Below, piece by piece: positions 24,601-37,900 of a DNA stretch of 64,000 nucleotides. Origin of the DNA: Heliopora coerulea (Eukaryota; Cnidaria; Anthozoa; Scleralcyonacea; Helioporidae); NCBI GenBank assembly GCA_030142905.1, contig JASJOG010000093.1, forward strand, positions 1,115,001 through 1,179,000, read 5' to 3'. Both the position numbers and the translations under genes were made by a program. Under the pieces are notes generated by a model. It was not told the DNA's origin, searched no databases, and saw only the letters and a list, made by a program, of their open reading frames with translations. Numbering within the stretch: position 1 is the first letter of the stretch; every line of letters begins with the position of its first letter.

Positions 24601-27600
24601 GTGTGGCGTTAGTCAGCGTAAAATAGTCTGGTGTTAGCCAGAGTAAAATGCCAAAGTCGGGTATGGAGCCGAAGGGGTTAATACTCAGCTTAAGATACGT
24701 AATAAAGCCATAATATGGATCGAGACATATTAGACGGCCGTGTCGCACCAAGGAAGGGGAGTAATGGGGCACTTTCCCCGTGCTCAAAGTTTTATGGGGC
24801 TACATTTTCAGAAACAAGAATTCGACATTTTTGGTATCTTTTTCCAGATCAAAAATATTTTGCAAAGCTCAACAAATGTTAAATCAATCTCTCGGCTTCT
24901 CATCGTTAGTAATTGACGAGTTTGCTGCTGTCAGGCTTAGAATCACCAGTTTCAAATTTTCAATTACATTTTGAGTAATAAAAAACAAAAAGCATTATGA
25001 ACACGTATTAGTACAGAAGTACCTCGTTTAGTTGTATAACATAAGGAATTCGGGATGCGTTAAAGAAGGGGGGGTGCCTTCAACAGAATTTGCCCCGGGC
25101 GAATTACCACCAAGATACGACACTTATTATAGTTCCTATAATATAGAACAAACTCGTAAACAACACCTTCACATTAAAACAATTGATCTTACGGAGGAAA
25201 ATGGGCGGCGAATGCAAGAAGTGGTGGTCCGCCAGCTATTCTACGCCAGAAATTTGTCCCGCAGAACAAGAAAAGTTATAGTATAGATTGCGATACGTAA
25301 TAAAACCACAATACAGATTAAGATATGCAATAAAACCATATTAAATATTATTTCCATCCACGTGGTTCATGGCAGGATCCAGTTGAATGAGAAACAACAA
25401 AAACATCATCCCACGGTCAGATTGTTAAAAACACTCCAGAAAAACAGAAAAAAAAAAAAAAGAAAGAGAGAGAGAGAGAGAGAGTGTATCAAGGCACGGT
25501 TACCTTTTATATTTGAAGTTTTCCTCGTCCACTCCAGACACTGTCCGTACGGGTATGAGAGCACGTACAGTCTGTCATCGATACAACGTTTCAAATTCTC
25601 GCACCAAATGCACCTCATTGTGTTATCTAAGCAAGTGGACGACTTCGTGCGATCACCACACGAACTGGGACAGCGTGCTAAAATAAAGGGTACAATGGGT
25701 TGAGGAAGACTGGACAGATTTTTATTAGACTAAGGGAAGCCAAGTGGAACAACCAGGTGACAAGTGGAACAAAAGGGTGCCAAGTAGAACAAAAGAGTGC
25801 CAGGTAGAACAAAAGGGTGGCAAGTGGAACAAAAGGGTGGCAAGTGGAACAAAAGGGTGCCAAGTGGAACAAAAGGGTGGCAAGTGGAACAACCGGGTGG
25901 CAAGTGGAACAACCGGGTGGCAAGTGGAACAACCGGGTGGCAAGTGGAACAACCGGGTGGCAAGTGGAACAACCGGGTGGCAAGTGGAACAACCGGGTGC
26001 CAAGTGGAACAACCGGGTGGCAAGTGGAACAAAAGGGTGGCAAGTGGAACAACCGGGTGGCAAGTGGAACAAAAGGGTGGCAAGTGGACCAACCGGATGG
26101 CAAGTGTAACAAAAGGGTGTTAGACAGAACTATGGGTGGTAGGCATAACACCAGAGTGGCAAGTATAAGGACGGAGTGACAAGTGTAACAACAGGGTGCA
26201 GGGGTTTCCTCAGAAGCTGGCTACCGCCGGAGCTCCAGTGGCTGCGTGTCACCAAGTCAATGGCTACTTTTCCATATCTGTTGCTTTTGTTCACAAATAT
26301 TGATTATTGACTTAACTAAACTTGATGCCCAGAATGTTGAAGATCGCATTTTCAAGCGTCTAGATTTTGAAATGTTCTGAGAGGCATGCCCCCAGACCCC
26401 CTTTTCAGAAAGGGGCCTCACTGCTGCTTTGATCGACGCAGACATCTAATTTAGTATTGGCAGACGCCTACTTCAAACCTTATTGAAAGCCCTGAGGATG
26501 GTAAGTACATTTCACACAGGTAAAGCGTAACAGTAGAGTGGTATGTGTAACACAGGGCGGTAAGGTGCAACAATAGGGGGAGGACTCAAAGATAAGAAAA
26601 AATAAAGTATCCTTATTTATACTGGATAACCCTACGAGCTACCTGAGCTGTTCTCTCTAGAGGTCCAATAAGGGCCACCCCTCATGGGCCCAATGTTACC
26701 ACAGGAGGACACTGGAGTACCCGGAGAAAACCTGCGATGCTTGGTAGAGTCCATCTGGACAACACTCTTCTCCCACATGCCCGAGGTAACTTTAATCAGA
26801 TAACCGCACGAAGACGGAATCGAACCCTCGTCACAGTGGTGAGAGACAGGTGCACTATCTTCGTACCACCAGCACCGCCTGTAACCCCAGTAACCCGGGA
26901 AGTAAGTAAGTAAGTAAGGGGGTAAGACGGGTAACAACAGGGTAGTAAGGGTAACAACTGCACCGAACGCTGTCTTTGTAAGTCTGAATGAAGACTCTGA
27001 GGGCTTTAATGATTATTTTTCAAAGATTGGTCCACAATTGGCAAATAAGATTGAGTCATCAAATTATAAATTTGAAGAGTATATGCCAAACAACATCAAA
27101 TCTCAATTTGCGACATTCCAGCCTACTACTGTGTCTACTGTATACAAGCTCTTGTCTAAACTTTCAAGCAATAAGGCCACAGGTATTGATAAAATCCCAA
27201 GTAAAATTCTCAAAATAGCTGCACCAATCATTTCTGATTCATTAACTCATATTTTCAATCAATGTATTACTTTATCTGTCTTCCCCGATGAATGGAAAAT
27301 GGCTAAAGTAATACCTTTATTCAAAGCAGGGCAACGAAAGCTGGCTGAAAATTACAGATCTATTTCAGTTCTACCAGTCATTAGTAAAATCATGAAAAGA
27401 ATCCTTTTTCAGCAACTTCACGAGTATTTAACAAATTTTGGAATTTTAAGTGATCAACAATTCGGTTTTCGGAAATATCTCTCCACGACTACAGCATTAA
27501 TTGATTGTACTAACGACTGGTACATAAATATAGATAAGAAAATGTTCAACATGGTAGTGTTCATAGATCTGAAAAAAGCATTTGACACTGTGGACCATGA

Positions 27601-28865
27601 AATACTAATTAAAAAGTTAGAGCTCTATGGGATAAAGGTTCAAGCACTGTCTCTACTTAAATCGTATCTCACAAATCGAAATCAGAAGTGCAAATTTAAG
27701 GGCACTGTATCATCAGAGAAAATAATTAAATGTGGCATTCCGCAAGGGTCTATTTTAGGGCTACTGTTCTTTCTCTTATACATTAATGATTTACCGCATT
27801 GCCTAGAAAGCACAAAACCAAGGTTGTTTGCTGATAACACCAATATAACAGCTTCAGCGCAGTCAATAGATGAGCTTGAAGCTGCAGTAAAATTGAGACT
27901 TCGAATTCAGACAAGGAGTGGCTAATCAACAATAAACTTACTTAAATGTTTCTAAGACTGAATTTATTGTTATTGGCTCAAAACCAATGATAAGCAGGAT
28001 TTCTGACCGTATAATTAATTTAAAAATTGATGACAAAGAAATCAAGCAAGTTCAAGAAAGCAAAAGTTTAGGGGTACTGTTAGATCAACATTTGTCTTGG
28101 AATAGTAACACTGATGTCATTTGTAAAAAGATATCAGCAGGAATTTCAGCTCTTCGGCAATTGAAAAAATTTGCAGATAAAAAAAACACTTCTTTCAGTT
28201 TATAATTCCCTTGTGTCTCCATACTTTCAATATTGTTGTGAAGTATGGGGCGTATTTAATGAAACACACTCAAACCGACTTCAGAAACTTCAAAACAGAG
28301 CAGCAAGAATAATCACAAATTCCAGTAATGATGCTGATCAATCCATTGTATTGAGCGAGTTAGGCTGGGAACCACTTAAAACTAATAGGAAAAGAGCTAA
28401 GGCTATAATGATGTACAAAATCTTAAATGGCATGGCTCCCACTTCGCTCGCGAACCTCTTCAAATTTAGAAGTGAAGTAACAAAGTATGACCTTCGGGAA
28501 ACTTCAAGTACTGTTTGCCTGCCAAAGCCACGCACTAATAGTATGAAGAAAAGTTTTATCTATGATGGAGGAATAATTTGGAACTCCATTCCCAAAGAAA
28601 TTAGAGACAGCAGATCTCTCACTTCATTTCGGACGAAAATCGCGACGTGCATTGACATATGAAAATTATATATCTTGTATCTTTGTAATTAATTAATTGA
28701 ATATTTAATATTTAGGCGAACTGATTTTGAACTTCTTTGCTACTTTTTGTAACAGTCCTGTAAATAGTTTCTATCTAATTTTATACTTGTATTTTTTAAT
28801 TCTATACACGCCTCTCGTGGAAATCAACTTTCAGTTGACGAGGCAAGCGTGTCAAAATAAAGTCT

Positions 28866-28919
<54 letters not shown>

Positions 28920-31900
28920 TGTTTTTGCACGGATCTCAACTCGCTGCGCTCGTCTTGGTCCGTACTTAAAAACATCGGTCCGATATTTCACTACTACAGA
29001 CCTCACGCTCGGTCAAAAACTAGTAAATATAGTTATTCTGTTTAGCATTGACAAGTTAGTCAATATCAGTCGTACTTTAGCACTAAATGACGACTAGAAA
29101 CGTAAAAATGTCATGGTGATGAGTGACTGAAGAACGTACATCATTTGCATCCCTAACGTCTCCCTAGATGCTGTTTTGCTTCTATCGCCCGCCGAAGTTT
29201 TCTGAACGCCAACTGGGGTAGTACCGCCCACGTTATGAAACGTTGGTGTGAATGATCATTCTGAGCGGCAAAGATGACTGAGAGAAAGTTACATACTGAC
29301 AGGTAAGGATGGTATGAGTGAGCCATGTGATACCATCCCGCGCCTATAGCTTTATTGTATGTGGTAAAAATGACGTGAGGTCACGTGAATACGGTTGTTG
29401 CGCTCCATTAGAAGAAGGAGAGATGGTAAGAGCAAATCATGTGTTGTACCTGAACCTTTCCCGTCCTCGGCCTTTCTACACTTGTCTCCCTTCCATGAAC
29501 ACCTGGCAAGAACACAGCTGTTGCAGTTAAAGTACTGACTGCAACTGTCCCTGGACTTGAGCGAGCAATTCTTGCGTTTGCCGACCTTTACGAGTGAGAA
29601 CCAGAAACACAACGATCAGCATGTAGACAGAAATAACCACAAACGAACAAAACTACATGCCAAGACAACAGTAAAAATACGAACAAAATGCTGTCCTAGA
29701 AACGTAGACAGCATCATCAACGTAATTACACGAGTAGAAAGGGAGGTGAAAAGACAAAGAGGAGGAGAAACGGAGATAAAGAAAATTGAACAAAAATTGA
29801 AAGAAAGGAAAGAAAACAACAATAAGGAATAGAACAGAAAGAAGGTGAAGATGGTAAACATCAGAAACAACAAAGCCAACAAGAACAACAGCAACAACAA
29901 CCACAATAAAAGCATCAACAACAGCATCAAAAACAACAACAGCATCAAAAACAACAACAGCATCAAAAACAACAACAGCATCAAAAACAACAACAGCATC
30001 AAAAACAACAACGACAACAACAACAGCATCAAAAACAACAACGACAACGACAACAACGACAACAACGACAACAACAACAGCTACAACAACAAGGACGACA
30101 ACAACAACGAGGACAACAATAATAACGACAACAACAGCAACAACTACAGGAACAACATCAAAAACATAACCAACGATAAAAACAACAACAACCGGAACCG
30201 CACCAACCACTCCTCTACACAGAGTAATTAGACTTTGCAAACTTCACTTTACCTGACACGCTGTCCCTGTCCAACCGCAGTTGAAAGGGCTTGACGCGCA
30301 CTCTTGACAAGATTTATATTCATTGCATTGTTTACGATATTGGGCTGTAAAACAATAAGATAGATATAACACATCAATTAGTTTGTCTCATTATTATCTC
30401 TTTCCTGATTTACAATGTCTCCCCCTGACGAGTAAAATTGTCAGGCGTTTGCCAGAGTAAAATTGCCTGGCATTAGCCAGAGTAAGATTAAAGAGTCGGC
30501 TACGGACCGGAAAGGGTTAAGCAAGTATGTAAACATACAGCTTGTTATTCTTTTACGTAAAAAAAAAAATGGGGGCTGTAGTGTTGCTAGCGTATTTCTT
30601 TTTTCTATTTAGCAAAAGATGAACAAAGGATACGTTTTCAAACGTAATTTGTGACAAAATAATTTTCACTGGATTAGATAAATTTTGAAAATGTAGGCAA
30701 TACGGAAGGATGAGCTGTTGGGAGAACTAATTAAACACATAAGAAATAATAGAAAATGAAGATGAACGAACATAGCAGAACGAAGGCAAGTGAGGAAGAA
30801 AAGGAATGAAAGGAGAAAACGAAGGAAGGAGGGAAGGAACGATCAAACGATTGAAGGAAAGGAAGGGAATAAGACAGGAAGGAAACAAGGAAGGAAGGAA
30901 GAAAGGAAGGAAGGAAGGAAGGAAGGAGGGAAGGGAAGAAGGAAGGGAAGAAGGAAGGGAAGGAAGGAAGGAAGGAAGGAAGGAGTGAGGGAGGGAGGGA
31001 GGGAAGGAAGAAACGAACGAACGAACGACGGCAGATGGGAAGAAGAGGTGAAATGAAGAAAGGCAGATACGAAGGAAATAAGGGGATAAGCGAAGACAAA
31101 AAAGTCGCATGATAAGAGCCAACAACAAGAAAGCAAGAAAAGAAAATTAATCTACCGTTTAATCAAAATAAGACCTACCTGGACATTTATGCAAAGAACT
31201 AAAGTTTCCCTTATTTACACAGCGTCCATCGGACCAGTAACATCCAGCAGAAAAGTACTTTTTTAAGCACTCTGTTTCGTTAAAAATCCTACTGCAGTCT
31301 CCTTTAATAAAAAAAAAAAATCATAAGAAATAAACACGGGTAATTATTTACAGGATTGGTGTCTGTTGAGACAAACGCAGCGAAAGTTTAACACTTACAA
31401 CAGCCACCACACATAACCACCGATTGTCAATCATTTTAACCTACTATTACTGTTGCTCTACCACACATGTCTCAGACTTACCGAGCGTGTACGTCAAAAC
31501 ATCGTTGAACAGCGCACCGTTGAACCCACCAAAGATATACATGGTTCTAAAACCAAATTAAACCGTTAATACCATCAATGAAATCATCTCTAGACTTACA
31601 CGAACTAAGGTAGCTGGCTTGAACCTAGTGTTAGTTCATTTTTTGAGTTTCACCGGTCTGCAAGTAAATAGTCCCGAGAGACCAACGTTGTTGCGCTTAG
31701 AAACAAAACAAACTTTCTACCCAAAGCTCGAGAGAGTGAAGTGTGTATCCGGGAACTGATCGAAATGACGATCCCCTCTCAAGATTTCCAGAAATGGCTG
31801 TATTCTATAAACGAGTCGCATATTTTTTTCCTTGTAAATTAGACAGTCTTTCGCCAAATGACATGATTATTTAAGACTGATTTCTTGTTTAGTCACTCAA

Positions 31901-34900
31901 AGCATCGACTTCAAAGGGTTATTGAAAATCGAACAGCCAACATGCCAGCACTTGACTAACTCTTAGCCAGCCAAGAGGATCGTATATACCCTGCTCCCAC
32001 CCGCTACACCCCCTCAAGGAGACAGTGAGTTCAGGAGAGCAGAATCTCCACAGAGTCCCACCCAAATCGGTCTACCCACACGTGCGCTCTTAGATTCTGA
32101 ATGTCTCGCTTTCTGTTATATACTCGCCACCACTACATGAATATGGGCAGAACAAATTTACGAGCGTACATATTTGAAACTGTTTTTGATCACGGTTACA
32201 AACCTTCCTTTTGCTACTGCGGAGTGGCCATATCGGGCCAGCCTTCGAACAGGTTGAGGTAATTCTGTGTTCTTCCATTGCTGACATGCTAAAATAAAAG
32301 TAAAATTAAGCATTGTAAAAACATACCAAAGTTTGTTTCTTCATCAGAACCAGATTAACAAAAGCTCCCTTCACTATTTAATGCCGCACATGCGTTACGA
32401 CACAAAGGGGAAACGAAATTTGAACACGTTATCCTCGTGTTCCAAAGAAGGTCTTTTGTCAGAGAAGTGTACAATACCTCGAAGAGTAAGTAATGCGGGA
32501 ACTGCAAAGAAATTACACTTGGGCATGAGGTGAATCACGACAGTAGATGGACGGCTGTGATTTTGTGGTTTCCTTTCAGCAACACACAAAATTACAGTAA
32601 CATTGAGTGTAACCATTATTTAAGAATTATTCGCCTCAGGCTCAGTGAATATTATTCAATAATCCTCAAGACGAAGTCGAGGAGATTATTTAACAATATT
32701 CACTGAGCCTGAGGCGAATAAATTGTTTTAGTATAATTACACAGGTGATTATTTGAAAAAAATTAGCGAACTAGCACTTTTAAAATCTCCTCGATGACAT
32801 TTACAAAGGTAGCCGCCATGTTGCTTCTGAGCCTTCACTGTTATATTCAGCCACAGGTAATTATCGAGATTTATGATAATCTGGCCAATCACCACGCGGG
32901 GTTTTTGATAATCACCTGCGTAATTATACTAAAGGTAATTATTCATTGACTTCGACGAAAAATTTAGTCTACTTCCACCTCGAGTCGAGTTCACTCGAAG
33001 GTAACGTAAATACAACAACAATTACTCACCAAAATCATAGGCCAGCAACGTCGAGGAATGACACTTGACGTCCTTCTGATTTTGATTATCATAAGGATTC
33101 CCACCAAATACCAACATCATCCCATCCAAAATGGTCGCAGAATGCAGTGCTAGCTTGAAGCCGCTTTCGGAAAGTAGAATCCTAAAGTATAAAACAAAGT
33201 AGAGAGAAATGTGAATGTTTTTGCGATTCTTAAAAATTGAGTGAATGAGGATGGTTCGTTGCATGGTCGTACATAGGTCGGTGACTTACGATTTCTCTTT
33301 TTCATTAGTTTCTTGGTTGGTAGTTTTGGCAGTCTGAGGGAGTTAAGGTTCGGGAAATAACCTGGTTGGGTGAGTACGCTGGTTGATCGGTTGGTGGGTT
33401 GAGTTGCGTGCTTAAATCGGTTGGGTAAGGTTCGTAGAACTGAATAAGGATGAATGGTTTGGCAATATGATTTTATTTGGTTTTGGTTGATTGATTTTCG
33501 TTAGTTTGTAGGTTGGTAGGTTATTGGCAGTATTATAATTGGTTAGTTGGTGACGGGTGGTTGGTTGGTTGGTTGGTTGGTTATGATTGGTAGGTCGGTT
33601 GATTGATTGGATGGTTGGTTGGTTGATTCATTGATCGATTGGTCGGTTGATTGATCGATTGGTTGGTTGGTTAATTAGTTGGTTAGTTTGTTGGTTGGTA
33701 GGTTGGTTGGTTAGTTAGTTGATTGACTGGTTGGTTGGTTGGTTGATCAGTTGATTGGTTAGTCGAGACGTCGGTCGATTGGTTGGTTGGTTGAATTGGC
33801 TGGTTGGATTGGTTGAGTGAACTGGCTGATTAGCTGAGTTGGTTGCAAGACTGATGGATTGGTTGAGTGCAAGAGTTCGGTGCTTGAATCCGATGGTTGA
33901 GCTAGTCTGGACGTTTTTCAACCACAACTTACCATTCCCCTGAGATGGGTTTGTAAGCTATCAAACTGTCTGTCAGAGAAACCTTGGGATCGGATTCACT
34001 TTCGGTCAAGGCGCGACCACCATAGACAAAGATCCTTCGTGAAGATGAGTCATAAACACTAGTATGGCCATAACGACCCGTTACAAAGGACTGTGAAGGC
34101 TCGGTAACTTTCCAGCTGGATTTCACTAAACAGACGTAGAGAAAAAAAAAAGACCCTCAGTGAATCAAGTTCAAGAATCGGGAATACTGCGTTTTAGTGG
34201 ATTACGTCACAAATACCAATCTCACAGGCTCAACTCACAAGGTATGCAAATCCCGCCACTGAAAAGGTAAGGTAGCTTGCTAAATTACAGGCAAGGCATA
34301 CCCATACCTATATACATACACAAACACAAACCCATACCCATACCCATACCCATACCCTTACCCATCCACATACACATACACACACACACATAAACATAGC
34401 CATACACATACCCATATGAATAAACATACACACATATATACACACACACGTAGCCATACACATATCATACCCTAACTCACATCCATGCACATATTCATAT
34501 GTATATTCATACATACCCTATTACCCTACATATAAACGCGTGTACCTATAAGCGCAAATTCAAGATTTTTTCCAATTCAAAATCGCCGTTATTAATACTG
34601 AACTCGTGGCCACGCTCTCGGCAACGGCCGCCGTAGCTTAGTTGGCAGAGCATCGCACTACATTCGCGAGGCGGCGAGTACGATTTCCAGGCGAATGGCT
34701 CAATGTTGCATTTTCCGCAACAGGTCCCGGTTGGGTCTTAAAAATATCTAGACACTCGAGATTTTCCTCCTTCAAAATTTATCAACTTAACAGTTGGCGG
34801 TCGAGTGTAAATGCCATAATGTTCTATCTTGGTGCACAGATTGTCATTGATTTATCCCATTCACCACGATCACAATCGCAACCTACAAAATCGTACGTCT

Positions 34901-37900
34901 ACACAGGCCTTAAAGGCCCGTTTACACGATACGACTGTCGGATATGATTGTTCGCACTGGGATATGGGATGTTGTCTCAAAGGCTCAATTCTGGCTTTCG
35001 ATTCGCTCACTAATGTAACAATACGTCCGGATGACCCCATTGAGTTAATCGGATACATCACAACGAACAATCATATACGACAATCGTATCTTGCAGATAG
35101 GCGTTTAACGTGAACACTGTACATTTGACTACGTCTCACTTACCAATATCATACTCCTGCACTTTTCCATACAGGCCATGAGTACTTAAGCCAAAGATAA
35201 CGATCATTTTATCACCTACTAGGGTGGCTGTGTGTCCTGTGACTGCCACTGCATCTTTTTGGTTACCAAGGACGTTCCACTTTCTTGATTCTGTGTTAAA
35301 TATCGTCAGATTTGTCTCGATCTTGTTGCCAATCTCGCCACCAAATACGACAAGATCATTCTTAACACAAATTAAACAAAGGAAAGATTATTCTAGCCAA
35401 ATCACGAGAGCGGTTTACTACACCTTTTTGCTGTTCATTACCAGAAAATATACTATCATTAACGCCAACCTTAAACTCATTAACGCAAAAATGCATTTAT
35501 TTTATTCAATCGACATTAACTGGCGTAGATACGCAACCATTTGCATCGAATATATAGCGCCAGTAGACGACCATTAACACCATTCTACTATACATCAGGG
35601 ATCATAAAATTTCTATTAGGCAAGATATTTCTCTTGCGTAATTGAAATTTTATTATCCCTAATCTATAGTAGAATGGTGTTAATGGTCGTCTGTTGGCGA
35701 AATAGAATGCCCTTCGATGCAAATGGTTGCGTATCTACGCTAATGAGTGTCGACTGAATAAAATGAATGTATTTTTGCGCTAATGAGTTCGCGTTGGCGT
35801 TAATGATGGTATATTTTCTGGTAATGAACAGCAAAAGGTGTAATAGGTTCGATGGTCATAGGCAGAGTGGTCTTTGGCATGTGACAGACATTATAATATA
35901 TTTAATAAAGACATTTGTGATAGACAAATCGAATCTCGTTACAATCTAACAACTTGCACAGTAATGATTATTGTAGACGTCGGTGTTCCTTGTCTATTGT
36001 ATCTTACATTTCACTGTTCAAACATACGCAATATTAATGTTTTTGTTCGTGTTAATTTAAATGTAAATGTTAATGTTAATGTGACAGTTAATATGCAATG
36101 TGCAGCTGCACGTTATATTGGTGCGAGAAACGAGTGAAAATTTATGTGATAATCACGAGAATTCCTCGTTGGTCTAACAACATCACGTTTCACGTATTTT
36201 TACCTTGTACGAAATCATACTGTGACCCCATCTGTATGAATCCAGTTTAGCAATCTCTTCCCAAATTTTTTCTTTTAGATGATACCTGTACAAATAAGAC
36301 AAATTAAGACAGCTCGATAGAGTTTCTTTAAAGTTGAAAAACAAACTTTAGGACCCTGGGGAAACGAGGCAATATTGTTGCGGAAACATTTGAAATTTTC
36401 GTTGTTTCTCCGTGACGTCTCCCCACCAGTGGAAACACATTGCGAGCGCAAAATCTGTTTCCCGAGAAGGGAAAAAAAAAGATGTTTCTCAAAGAATACA
36501 GAATTATGTTAGGCTTCCCGGCCTGGATTTGTGTTTTGGAAACATTGTTTCTTCGTTTGCCCACCCGAGAAACAATGTTACCAAGTGCCCGGAGATTTGT
36601 GATATTCACTGCTCTGTTTACACCAATGAACTCTAAAAAGACTGGAACGATACCTGCAAACTGTATTTTGAAGCCATCATGGAGGCTGACATGTGGGTCA
36701 ATTTGCAGGTCATCCCAGTCCTCTGCGCGATAAAACACGCAGTCTATGGTGAAAAACTTCACCTAAATGTCGGATTTTTTGACAGTTTTCTATTTTTTCC
36801 TTGATAAAGTGGAGGACAATGTCTTTAGGACTGCATATTTGTTAGAATTAACTGTCCATGAAAAATAAAAGTTCAGTACAACTTTTTCCCACGCGTGTTT
36901 TTGACCCACATGGCTGCCCCCATGTCGGCTTCACTCAGTTGTAAGGGCAGACATAATGAGGTATCGTTCCAGTCTTTTTAGAGTTCACTGGTTTACACTA
37001 ATTTACACCACTCATGAATGTAGAGCCTGGTCGTCATATAATCGCAAAGACTGTGCGATAGTCGCACGATACAACATTTTTTAGTCGTGCAATTATCGTC
37101 CGATTATGAGGACATAGCAGTCGCAGTTATCGTGAAGATCATGGTAGTCGTGGAACTTGAGTCGTAGAAGTAGGTTCGGAATCTACTGTCAAGCCTGGTT
37201 CTCATATGATCATAACGATCGTGTGACTATCGCACGATCTTTGCGATTATATGAGAACCAGGCTTTACCCACAAAATGTTTCCTCGTTTAACCATGGGCG
37301 GGCGACTATGCGCGTTAACAACATCAATTTTCACGCTTCGTGAGCTATCTTCATCTTCACAAAACTTGGCCAGCGGCTGACTTCGAGTAAGCAGTAACCA
37401 GACGGTCTAGCCCTCAAAAAGGATTCACGTGATAAGCAAAGATTATATGCGTGTATTTGCTGAATTCAGAGCAGTAATATTATGCCAAAAATGAGCAAAA
37501 GAAAAAAATAGTAGCATAAGTGTAGGTACAAGCTCGGGTTGACATACCCCCGTTGTTTGAGTGAGGTCAACAGGGACCTTAAAATCTACAACGTCAACTT
37601 CAAATCCTTGATTCGTTAATTCATTCTTTAAAAACCCCCGAAAATGTGAATAAACCCAAGGTTAAGGATAAAGGTTAGGGTTAGCGTTGGGTTTATACAC
37701 ATTTTCAGGGTTTTTAAAGAACAAAGAATGAATAGGGAGGCACAAACTTTACCTGATCCAACAAAAGAGTTCTTTATGCAAAGCAAAAAGAATGAATAAT
37801 TTTTATTCTCCAAATCGTTCTCAACACCGTCGTCGCTGTGCACACAACGTCACCAAGACCATTTTCACGTCTTAAGGACGACGTCAGCTCGCGGAGTGAA

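Noticed and set aside
25678..26179. Six overlapping open frames of 108-157 codons with a repeated WQVEQ/CSTCHP-type motif
   Set aside because: They are the 20-bp minisatellite read in all registers, in an intron of the attractin-like gene.
28727..28969. Poly-His protein
   Set aside because: The (ATC)n tail of the LINE.
29616..30240. Long Val/Leu-rich and Asn-rich frames on both strands
   Set aside because: Triplet-biased AAC/ATC repeats; no conserved protein, and the region is intronic.
34326..34370. Interstitial telomere
   Set aside because: The hexamer is CCCATA, not the CCCTAA repeat of cnidarian telomeres, and is short.
34628..34720. tRNA gene
   Set aside because: Good A-box but a weak B-box and no cloverleaf I can fold; continues into a SINE tail shared with other loci.
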